Shown piece by piece: positions 16,387 through 23,583 of a stretch of DNA of 64,000 nt; positions within the stretch are counted from its first letter, which is position 1, and every line of letters begins with the position of its first letter. The DNA comes from Mycolicibacterium arabiense. GTDB lineage: Bacteria > Actinomycetota > Actinomycetes > Mycobacteriales > Mycobacteriaceae. Where the stretch lies: positions 3,162,001-3,226,000 of the forward strand of contig NZ_AP022593.1 in assembly GCF_010731815.2 (NCBI RefSeq), given 5' to 3'. The position numbers were made by a program, and so were the translations under genes. The notes under the pieces were generated by a model, which made no database searches, had not been told where the DNA came from, and saw only the letters and a program-made list of their open reading frames with translations.

Positions 16387-17066
16387 TCCCGATCCTGGTC
16401 GCCCACGGCACCCGCAAACCGGGCGGCGTGGCGATGATCGGCGACCTCGCCGACCGCGTCGGCACCGTGCTGGGCACGCGCGTGCGCACCGCCTTCGTCG
16501 ACGTCCTGGGTCCCACGCCCACCGACGTGCTCGACGCCGTCACCGGCGGTCCCGCCGTGGTCGTGCCCGCCTTCCTCGCGCGCGGTTACCACGTGCGCGC
16601 CGACATTCCGGCCCACGTCGAGGCCAGCCGCCACGCCGACGTCGTGGTCACCGAGGCGCTCGGGCCGTCCGCTCAGCTGATTCACGTGCTCACCGATCGC
16701 CTGCTCGAATGTGGTTGGCGTTACGGCGATTCGGTGGTCCCCGCCGCTGCGGGCACCTCCGACGCCGGTGCGCAGACCGACCTGCGGATCACCGCGGCGA
16801 TGCTGTCCGCCGCGATCGGCAATCGGGTCGAGCTGGCCTACGCCGCCACCGGTGAGCCGCGCGTCGCCGACGCGGTCACCGAACTGCGGTCGCGCGGCGC
16901 CCGCCGCGTGGTCGTCGCGTCGTTCCTGCTGGCCGACGGCCTCTTTCAGGATCGGCTGCGGGCATCGGGGGCCGACGCCGTCGCCGAACCGCTGGGCGTG
17001 CACCCCGGGGTGGTGCGCCTGATCGTCAACCGGTTCCGTCGGGCCCGACTGCCGCTCGCCGCCTAG
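16383..17066 (+). CDS. Sirohydrochlorin chelatase / CbiX-like protein
   Basis: 227 residues with two CbiX-like half domains. The first starts with PILVAHGTRKPGGVAMIGDLA, where the histidine is the metal-binding residue of the family. The second half covers ELAYAATGEPRVADAVTELRSRGARRVVVASFLLADG. Such proteins insert Co or Fe into sirohydrochlorin; with nirB nearby, siroheme formation for nitrite reductase is the attractive role. GTG start overlaps the preceding stop (GTGA), so it is coupled to the HemD-like regulator. Equivalent in place and type to M. tuberculosis Rv0259c. Confidence 0.85.
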   Translation: MIPILVAHGTRKPGGVAMIGDLADRVGTVLGTRVRTAFVDVLGPTPTDVLDAVTGGPAVVVPAFLARGYHVRADIPAHVEASRHADVVVTEALGPSAQLIHVLTDRLLECGWRYGDSVVPAAAGTSDAGAQTDLRITAAMLSAAIGNRVELAYAATGEPRVADAVTELRSRGARRVVVASFLLADGLFQDRLRASGADAVAEPLGVHPGVVRLIVNRFRRARLPLAA

Positions 17067-17140
17067 CGCCGACACCTCGGACGTCGAGCGTCTCGGCGCG
17101 CATCCCGTCATCGACCGTCGTCTCGGCGCACAGTTGAGGC

Positions 17141-18010
17141 ATGGCGGCACTCGACACCTACCGGTACCTGCGCGGCGGCATGGCGGTCATGATCGTGCTG
17201 CTGGGCGCCGCGGTGGTGGCCGAGCGGGTGGGCGCCGACTGCTGGCAGACCACGATCAGCGACTACTACTACACCTCGGCCCATGCGGTGTTCATCGCCA
17301 GCGTCTGCGCGGTCGGCGCCATGCTGATCGTCTACAAGGGCAGCAGCGCCACCGAGGACGTGCTGCTGAACTTCGCCGGGACACTGGCCTTCGTCGTCGC
17401 GATGGTGCCCACGACGCGGCCCGACCTGCTCTGCGGACCGACTCCGCTGATCGCCGGCGGCGACGCGGCCGTCCGCAACGTCTGGGCGGTCGTCGTCGCG
17501 CTCGTGGTGTCGCGGGTCGCGTCGTGGTGGATGTACCGACGCACCGGCACCACGCGTGAGCGACCACCCTTGGCCACCGCCGCCACCTGGATGCAACGCG
17601 TGGTGCTCGGCGTCGGCGTGGTGACCCTCGTCGCGGCGCCGGAGTGGTTCCGCGCCAACGCCCACGGAGTGGCGGCGGTGGCGATGTTCGCGGCGATCAT
17701 CGCCACGGTGCTCATCACGGCGTTCCTGACGGGCAACCAGGACCAGGCGAAGTGTCCGCAGCGACGGCGCTACCAGGCCGCCTACCGCGCGATTGCCGCG
17801 GCCATGGCGCTGGCGCTCGGCACCGCGGTCGTCCTGCACCTGGTGCTCGACGGGTTCAACCACGCGATCATCGTGATCGAGGCCGCGCTGATCCTGCTGT
17901 TCGGCGCGTACTGGCTGGTGCAGACCGTCGAGCTGTGGGGCACCACGACGCGGGCGCAGCTGATGCCCGACGTCGTCGCCCGGCGCAGTCGAATCCTTCG
18001 GTCCCTCTAG
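17141..18010 (+). CDS. Polytopic membrane protein of unknown function
   Basis: 289 residues with about seven or eight hydrophobic helices. A conserved-looking aromatic motif TTISDYYYTSAHAVFIA follows the first helix; a similar S-x-S-D-Y-Y-Y-T segment occurs in unnamed actinobacterial membrane proteins, but I cannot name a function. The last four bases overlap the end of nirD on the other strand, so the genes are convergent without room for a terminator. No transport or enzymatic motif is evident. ATG at 17141; no strong ribosome site is seen upstream. Confidence 0.75.
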   Translation: MAALDTYRYLRGGMAVMIVLLGAAVVAERVGADCWQTTISDYYYTSAHAVFIASVCAVGAMLIVYKGSSATEDVLLNFAGTLAFVVAMVPTTRPDLLCGPTPLIAGGDAAVRNVWAVVVALVVSRVASWWMYRRTGTTRERPPLATAATWMQRVVLGVGVVTLVAAPEWFRANAHGVAAVAMFAAIIATVLITAFLTGNQDQAKCPQRRRYQAAYRAIAAAMALALGTAVVLHLVLDGFNHAIIVIEAALILLFGAYWLVQTVELWGTTTRAQLMPDVVARRSRILRSL

Positions 18011-18360
18011 GACTCCAGCTGTACGACCCCGTCGACGACGCGGGTGCGGAACACCGGTACGGAGACGTCCGCGTCGTCGAGGCACTGTCCGTCGTCGAGT
18101 GCGAAGGCCTGCTTCTTGATCGGCGTCTGCACGCAGAGCCGGCCGGCGCGGTCACCCACGAGTCCGCGCGACATCACCGCGGCCCGCGAGAAGGGGTCGA
18201 CGTTGCCCACCGCGTACAGCGACCCGTCCTCGAGCAGGAACAGCGCGGCCTGCGTGCCGTCGGGCAGCAGTACTCCCACACCGCGGCCAGGGATCAGCCG
18301 GTCGTACTCGCACGCCGTCGTCCACACCCGGACGTCACCGCGGTCGTCGAGAAGGGTCAC
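18007..18360 (-). CDS. nirD: Nitrite reductase [NAD(P)H] small subunit
   Basis: 117 residues, a Rieske-fold small subunit. Typical NirD segments are seen (WTTACEYDRLIPGRGVGVLL, YAVGNVDPFSRAAVMSRGLVG, IKKQAFALDDGQCLDD). NirD proteins have the Rieske fold but lack the iron-sulfur ligands, and this copy likewise lacks the C-x-H and C-x-x-H pairs. GTG start overlaps the nirB stop (GTGA), so it is the second, coupled gene of the nirBD operon. It supports NirB in reducing nitrite to ammonium in the cytoplasm. Confidence 0.93.
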   Translation of the reverse strand: MTLLDDRGDVRVWTTACEYDRLIPGRGVGVLLPDGTQAALFLLEDGSLYAVGNVDPFSRAAVMSRGLVGDRAGRLCVQTPIKKQAFALDDGQCLDDADVSVPVFRTRVVDGVVQLES

Positions 18361-20930
18361 GAGATCTCCTGTCGGGGACGGATCGTCGGCATGCCAAGGC
18401 CGGTGGTGCTGGGCACCTTGCGGCCCGAGCGTTCCTCGAACTCGATGGTCGGATCGGCGGTGTCGGGCGCATTGACGAACGAGACGAAGCGCGACAGCTT
18501 GTCCGGGTCGTCGAGCACGCCCTTCCACTCGCAGGCGTAACCGGCGACGTGGCGCTCGATGGCCGCCTCGAACTCGGCGGCCAGACCGAGGGAGTCGTTG
18601 CAGACCACGTCGCGCAGGTGGTCGATGCCGCCGTCGAGCGAGTCGAGCCAAGGGGCGGTGCGCTGCAACCGGTCCGCGGTGCGCACGTAGAACATCAGGA
18701 ACCGATCGACGTAGCGGACCAGGGTCTCGTCGTCGAGATCGCCGGCGAGCAGTTGCGCATGCTTGGGCGTCATGCCGCCGTTGCCCGCGACGTAGAGGTT
18801 CCAGCCGGTCTCGGTGGCGATGACGCCGACGTCCTTACCGCGCGCCTCGGCGCATTCGCGCGCGCAGCCGGACACGCCCATCTTGATCTTGTGCGGGGCT
18901 CGCAGACCGCGGTAACGCATCTCGAGGTCGATGGCCATCTGCACCGAATCCTGTTGGCCGTAGCGGCACCAGTCGCTGCCGACGCAGCTCTTGACCGTGC
19001 GCAGCGACTTGCCGTACGCCTGACCAGATTCCATGCCCCCGTCGACGAGTCGACGCCAGATCTCGGGAAGCTGATCCACCGTGGCGCCGAACATGTCGAT
19101 GCGCTGGCCGCCGGTGATCTTGGTGTACAGGCCGAAGTCCTTGGCGATCTGGCCGATCAGGATCAGGTGTTCGGGCGTGATGTCGCCACCGGGCACCCGC
19201 GGCACCACCGAATAGCTGCCGTTCTTCTGGATGTTGGCCAGGAAGTGGTCGTTGGAGTCCTGCAGCGAGGCGGTGTGTTCGTCGAGGATGTGGTCCGAAC
19301 TCGTCGAGGCCAGAATCGAGGCGACGGTGGGTTTGCAGACGTCGCAACCCCTTCCGGTGCCGAACTTCTCGATCAGACCGGAGAAGGTGCGGATCTCGGT
19401 GGCACTGATGATCTCGAACAGCTCGGCGCGCGACTGACTGAAGTGTTCGCACAGCGACTTCGACTGCTCGACGCCCTCGGCCTCGAGCAACTGCTTGAGC
19501 AGCGGTACGCAGGAGCCGCACGAGGTGCCGGCGAGCGTGCACTTCTTCAAACCCGGGACGTCGGTGCACCCCCCGCAGATCGCCTCCTTGAGGTCGCCCT
19601 TGGTCACGTTGTTGCACGAGCAGATCTGCGCGATGTCCGGCAACGCGCCGACGCCCAGACCGAGCGAATTGCCTTCCGCCGCAGGCGCTATCAACGACAT
19701 CGGGTCGCCGGGCAGCTCGCTGGCGATCATCGGCCGCAGCACCCCGTAGGCGGATGCGTCACCGACCAGGATGCCGCCGAGCAGCGTCTTGGCATCGTCG
19801 GAGAGCACCAGCTTGGCGTAGGTCTGCTTGACCGGGTCGTTGACGACGACGTCGAGGCAGTTGGGCGTCCGCCCCTGCGCATCACCGAAACTGGCGACGT
19901 CGACCCCGAGCAGTTTGAGCTTGGTCGACATGTCGGCCTCACCGAACTCGGCCTCGCCGCCGAGCAGCCGGTCGGCGACGACCTCTGCGCTGGTGTAGCC
20001 GGGCCCGACCAGGCCGTAGCAGCGGCCGTCGATGGCGGCGACCTCGCCGATCGCGTAGATGCTGGGATCGCTGGTGACACAGGATAAGTCGGTCAGCACA
20101 CCACCGCGCTGCGCGATGTCCAGGCCGGCGTGGCGGGCCAGCTCGTCGCGTGGACGCACCCCGGCGGCGAAGACGACCAGGCCGGCGTCGATGCTGCTGC
20201 CGTCGTTGAGCTTCACCCGAATCGAGTCGTCCTCCTGGGACTTCCGCAGAGGCTTGTTCCGCTGGATCGGCTGAATGCTCTCGGTGCTGACACCGGTGTG
20301 CACCTCGATGCCGAGCCCGCGGATCATCCGGTTCAGCAGGGCGCCACCCGCGCCGTCGAGCTGAGCGGCCATCAAATGCGGTGACATCTCCAGCACCTGG
20401 GTCGACAGCCCGAAGCCGCGCAGTGCGTTGGCGGCCTCCAGACCGAGGAGACCGCCACCGATCACCACGCCGACGGGCGTCTTCGACGTGCTGGCCGCCA
20501 GCGCGCCGGCGCGGATGGCGTCGAGGTCGTCGAGCGTGCGGTAGACGTGGCACTGCGGCAGATCGTGGCCCGGAATCGGTGGGACGAACGCGTAGGAACC
20601 GGTGGCGAGGACCAGGACGTCGTACGGCACGCGACGGCCCAGCGAGGTGGTGACGTACTTCGCGGTGCGGTCGATCCGCTTCACCGGGTCGCGCAGGATA
20701 AGCTCGACGTGCTCGTCACCGGCATAGGCGTTGCCCGGCAGCGCGAGTCGCGTCCGGTCCCAGTGCTCGGTGTAGCCGGTGAGGCCGACCCTGTCGTAGG
20801 CGGCGTCGGCCTCCTCCGAGAGCACGACGACGTGCCAATCGTCCGAGTCGTCCCGCGACCGGAGGGCCTCGACGAAGCGGTGTCCGACCATGCCGTGGCC
20901 GATGACCACGACGCGTTGGGATGAGCGCAT
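18357..20930 (-). CDS. nirB: Nitrite reductase [NAD(P)H] large subunit
   Basis: 857 residues, normal length. Order: FAD/NAD(P)H pyridine-nucleotide-disulfide oxidoreductase part (about 1-400, VVVIGHGMVGHRFVEAL and VVIGGGLLGLEAANAL); BFD-type [2Fe-2S] region (CSCNNVTKGDLKEAICGGC, then CTLAGTSCGSC); sulfite/nitrite reductase ferredoxin-like half; siroheme-[4Fe-4S] domain with CVGSDWC and GCARECAEARG. It reduces nitrite to ammonium with six electrons for nitrogen assimilation. ATG at 20928-20930 gives the family start MRSSQRVVVIGHG; a longer frame to 20990 has no Shine-Dalgarno support. A HemD-like and a CbiX-like gene nearby fit a siroheme supply. Confidence 0.94.
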   Translation of the reverse strand: MRSSQRVVVIGHGMVGHRFVEALRSRDDSDDWHVVVLSEEADAAYDRVGLTGYTEHWDRTRLALPGNAYAGDEHVELILRDPVKRIDRTAKYVTTSLGRRVPYDVLVLATGSYAFVPPIPGHDLPQCHVYRTLDDLDAIRAGALAASTSKTPVGVVIGGGLLGLEAANALRGFGLSTQVLEMSPHLMAAQLDGAGGALLNRMIRGLGIEVHTGVSTESIQPIQRNKPLRKSQEDDSIRVKLNDGSSIDAGLVVFAAGVRPRDELARHAGLDIAQRGGVLTDLSCVTSDPSIYAIGEVAAIDGRCYGLVGPGYTSAEVVADRLLGGEAEFGEADMSTKLKLLGVDVASFGDAQGRTPNCLDVVVNDPVKQTYAKLVLSDDAKTLLGGILVGDASAYGVLRPMIASELPGDPMSLIAPAAEGNSLGLGVGALPDIAQICSCNNVTKGDLKEAICGGCTDVPGLKKCTLAGTSCGSCVPLLKQLLEAEGVEQSKSLCEHFSQSRAELFEIISATEIRTFSGLIEKFGTGRGCDVCKPTVASILASTSSDHILDEHTASLQDSNDHFLANIQKNGSYSVVPRVPGGDITPEHLILIGQIAKDFGLYTKITGGQRIDMFGATVDQLPEIWRRLVDGGMESGQAYGKSLRTVKSCVGSDWCRYGQQDSVQMAIDLEMRYRGLRAPHKIKMGVSGCARECAEARGKDVGVIATETGWNLYVAGNGGMTPKHAQLLAGDLDDETLVRYVDRFLMFYVRTADRLQRTAPWLDSLDGGIDHLRDVVCNDSLGLAAEFEAAIERHVAGYACEWKGVLDDPDKLSRFVSFVNAPDTADPTIEFEERSGRKVPSTTGLGMPTIRPRQEIS

Positions 20931-21027
20931 GAGATGAAGGCTAGGAAGCCGATATTGCCGCGATGTCGCGTCGTGTGACGCGCCCATCACGGTGTCCTCA
21001 CGTTGCTCGAAGGTGGGGTGTGAGCCC

Positions 21028-21411
21028 TCAGACAGCCCCCGCCGACCCCGAGGTGGTCGACGGGGCGTACGGGTCGGCGGACGTCGTCTCGGCCGGCGGC
21101 GACACCTCGCCGTCGGGTGCCCGGTCGGTCGACGGCGGTGCCGGCACCCCCGCCGGCGGCAGCACGTCGGCTTGGCTGGTCTGCACGTTGGGCATGGTGT
21201 AACTCGTCGTCGGCGACGCGGTCGTCGGGGACGTGGCAGTCCGGTCCGACGACGAGCCGGCGGGCGTCGTCACGCCGCCCGGGCGCACCGCGTCGGTCGA
21301 CGTGCGGACCACCGCGAACACCAGGACGGCGAGCAGCACCGCCGCGACGCCCGCCGCCCAGACCGCGCCCTGGTGCTCACGCCACGCCCACGCGTCGTCG
21401 GTGTCACTCAC
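21028..21411 (-). CDS. Single-pass membrane protein with Ser/Thr/Pro-rich tail
   Basis: 127 residues. A short polar N-terminus (SDTDDAWAWREHQG) is followed by one transmembrane helix (about 18-36, AVWAAGVAAVLLAVLVFAVV). The rest is a low-complexity Ser/Thr/Pro-rich extracytoplasmic segment with many TT, SP and AP runs, which in mycobacteria is often a mannosylated wall-spanning linker. No domain recognised. It stands alone between nirB and the ICL/PEPM-family gene. The membrane pattern makes it likely real; function unknown. Confidence 0.7.
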   Translation of the reverse strand: MSDTDDAWAWREHQGAVWAAGVAAVLLAVLVFAVVRTSTDAVRPGGVTTPAGSSSDRTATSPTTASPTTSYTMPNVQTSQADVLPPAGVPAPPSTDRAPDGEVSPPAETTSADPYAPSTTSGSAGAV

Positions 21412-21455
21412 GCGGCGCGATGCTAGGCCCCGCGACCCAACGGCAGGGAAACTCG

Positions 21456-22226
21456 CTACTGCCAGCGGCCGAGGATCTCCTTGGCCCGCTCGGCCAGCGC
21501 GAACTGCAAGTACGGACCGAAGCTGATCCGGCCGACGCCCAGCGGCCCGAACGACGCCGGGTCGTCCTGGTCCGGGAGTGCGATCGCGTTGATCGGCAGC
21601 GGTAGCTCCTCGGCGAGCCGCCGGTAGGTGTCGTCGTCGTGCCTACCGACCGGGTACAGGCTGTCGGCGCCGGCCTCGGCAGCCAGCTTCAGCCGCGACA
21701 CCGCCCGCTCGAAGCGGTCCGACTCGTCGCCGTCCTGGCGGAGGAACAGGTCGGTGCGGGCGTTGATCACCACGTGCACGCCTGCCGCGTCGGCAGCCTT
21801 GCGCAACCCGCCGACGAGGGCGGCGTGCTCCTCGGCCGAGCGGATCCGCTTACCGTCGGAGTGCACGGTGTCCTCGACGTTCAGGCCAACCGCACCCACC
21901 GCGAGCAACCCTTCGATGAGGCGCTCGGGCGTCTCGCCGTACCCAGACTCGACGTCCACCGAGATCGGTACGTCGACGGCGCCGGTGATCTGCGCGACGC
22001 GTGTCGTCAGGTCGTCGAACGACATCACCTCGCCGTCCTCCTTGCCAATCGAGTCGGCCACCGGATGGCTGCCCACGGTCAGGGCGCTGAACCCCGCGTC
22101 GACGGCGAGTTGCGCCGACCAGGCGTCCCAGACGGTCGGCAGGATCACCGGCGTACCCGGCACGTGCAGCGTCAACAGCGTTGCCGCGAGGTCCGCCAAA
22201 TCGGGCTTGCGTTCGTGCTTGGACAA
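21456..22226 (-). CDS. Isocitrate lyase/PEP mutase superfamily protein
   Basis: 256 residues, the size of the PEP-mutase/methylisocitrate-lyase-like branch. Typical motifs: PGTPVILPTVWDAWSAQLAV, SVDVESGYGETPERL (metal-binding Asp/Glu), VGLNVEDTVHSDGKRI and VINARTDLFLRQ. The KKCGH motif of true isocitrate lyase is absent, so it is more likely a carboxyphosphonoenolpyruvate-mutase-like or oxaloacetate-hydrolase-like C-C/C-P lyase. TTG start with GGAGG eight bases upstream. It is divergent from the sdh1 operon, sharing the upstream region that holds a CRP-like site. Confidence 0.82.
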   Translation of the reverse strand: MSKHERKPDLADLAATLLTLHVPGTPVILPTVWDAWSAQLAVDAGFSALTVGSHPVADSIGKEDGEVMSFDDLTTRVAQITGAVDVPISVDVESGYGETPERLIEGLLAVGAVGLNVEDTVHSDGKRIRSAEEHAALVGGLRKAADAAGVHVVINARTDLFLRQDGDESDRFERAVSRLKLAAEAGADSLYPVGRHDDDTYRRLAEELPLPINAIALPDQDDPASFGPLGVGRISFGPYLQFALAERAKEILGRWQ

Positions 22227-22249
22227 CTATTCATCCTCCACTCGGTAAC

Positions 22250-22263
22250 GTGACCTGTGTCAC
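22250..22263. promoter_or_regulatory. CRP/FNR-type binding site GTGA-N6-TCAC upstream of the sdh1 operon
   Basis: GTGACCTGTGTCAC is a perfect inverted GTGA/TCAC pair with the six-base spacer used by mycobacterial CRP. It lies about 78 bases upstream of the first gene of the sdh1 operon and 24 bases from the divergent ICL/PEPM-family start, so it could affect both. Confidence 0.45.
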
Positions 22264-22340
22264 TCTGAACACGGTGATGTGGCTAGCATCGCTTGCGTAA
22301 TGTGATTCCCGACACCCTTCAGCCCAAGGAGGTCAATTCG

Positions 22341-22637
22341 TTGTCCACGACTACTGAACTCGCCCAACTCCACGAACTCATCGGTGGCCTTCGGCGCTGC
22401 GTGACCTCGCTGGCTTCACGCTACGGGGATACCCCAGCCATGCGCCGGATCGTCAACGACGCCGAGAGGATCCTCAACGACATCGACAGGCTCGACATCG
22501 ATGCCGAGGAACTCGACCTCGTCCGTGGGTTCTCTCACCACCATCACGTCGGCGAGAAGATCGGCATCCCGGATACGCAGTACGCCAGCGACTTTTGGCA
22601 GGACGTCGACGACGAAGGACTCGGCGGGACTCGCTAG
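22341..22637 (+). CDS. Conserved protein of the Rv0250c family, first gene of the sdh1 operon
   Basis: 98 residues, soluble, mainly helical. It corresponds to M. tuberculosis Rv0250c: STTTELAQLHELIGGLRRC at the start, RRIVNDAERILNDID in the middle, and the ending IPDTQYASDFWQDVDDEG. TTG at 22341 was chosen because AAGGAGG sits eight bases upstream and the homologue starts here; an earlier in-frame ATG at 22293 precedes the ribosome site. It is always next to the succinate dehydrogenase 1 genes, but is not one of the three subunits seen in the M. smegmatis Sdh1 structure. Role unknown; an assembly or regulatory part is possible. Confidence 0.82.
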   Translation: MSTTTELAQLHELIGGLRRCVTSLASRYGDTPAMRRIVNDAERILNDIDRLDIDAEELDLVRGFSHHHHVGEKIGIPDTQYASDFWQDVDDEGLGGTR

Positions 22638-22713
22638 CGGCGCCGCCTGAAACCGGCACCACCGTGCGTCGCAACGCCGCGAAGCACATTACGACCGAAG
22701 TGAGGCAAAGTAC

Positions 22714-23541
22714 GTGAGCGCACCCACCGATGACCGCCGTGACACCAGCGGCACCGGCGTCTTCTCGGCGACGCGAGCGCAGATCCCACAGCGCACGCTC
22801 CGCACCGACCAGTGGTGGCGCTCGCCGATCATCACCGACCTCGGCTTCGCCGCGTTCGTCATCTACGCGACGGTGCGCGCGTTCATGCAGAACAACTACT
22901 ACGTCCCCGACTACCACTACCTGACGCCGTTCTACTCGCCGTGCTTCTCCACCGGGTGCATCCCGGAAGCGAGCCACTTCGGACAGTTCCTCCCCGACGT
23001 GTGGTGGTTGCCGTACGCGGCGCTGTCGCTGCCGTTCCTCCTGCTGTTCCGGTTGACCTGCTACTACTACCGCGGCGCCTACTACCGCACGGTGTGGCAG
23101 GCGCCGACCGCATGTGCGGTGGCCGAACCGCATGCGAAGTACACCGGCGAGACCCGTTTCCCGCTGATCATCCAGAACACCCACCGGTACTTCTTCTACA
23201 TCGCGGCGATCATCTCGGTGATCAACACCTACGACGCGATCATCGCGTTCCAGTCGCCCAGCGGTTTCGGCTTCGGGCTGGGCAACGTCATCCTCGTCGT
23301 CAACGTGGTCATGCTGTGGGTCTACACGGTGTCCTGCCACTCGTGCCGGCACGTCGTCGGCGGCAAGCTCAAGCACTTCTCGAAACACCCGGTGCGCTAC
23401 TGGATGTGGACGCAAGTCAGCAAGCTCAACGTGCGCCACAAGCTCTACGCCTGGATCACCCTCGGCACGCTGATGCTGACCGACTTCTACGTCATGCTGG
23501 TGGCCAGCGGAACCATCTCCGACCTCAGATTCATTGGTTAG
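22714..23541 (+). CDS. sdhC: Succinate dehydrogenase 1 membrane anchor subunit (SdhC, Rv0249c type)
   Basis: 275 residues with about five membrane segments. It is the large anchor of the mycobacterial type F complex II (Sdh1), equivalent to Rv0249c. The M. smegmatis Sdh1 structure showed an unusual membrane-embedded Rieske-type [2Fe-2S] cluster in this subunit. Here C208-H-S-C211-R-H213 and the C77/C82 pair are the cysteine/histidine groups available for such a ligand set, though which residues bind cannot be settled by reading. It anchors SdhAB to the inner membrane and passes electrons to menaquinone. GTG start; sdhA follows after 42 bases. Confidence 0.88.
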   Translation: MSAPTDDRRDTSGTGVFSATRAQIPQRTLRTDQWWRSPIITDLGFAAFVIYATVRAFMQNNYYVPDYHYLTPFYSPCFSTGCIPEASHFGQFLPDVWWLPYAALSLPFLLLFRLTCYYYRGAYYRTVWQAPTACAVAEPHAKYTGETRFPLIIQNTHRYFFYIAAIISVINTYDAIIAFQSPSGFGFGLGNVILVVNVVMLWVYTVSCHSCRHVVGGKLKHFSKHPVRYWMWTQVSKLNVRHKLYAWITLGTLMLTDFYVMLVASGTISDLRFIG

Positions 23542-23583
23542 CACCATCTTTCGACTACATATGAATAGGCAAGTGAGGGTTTG

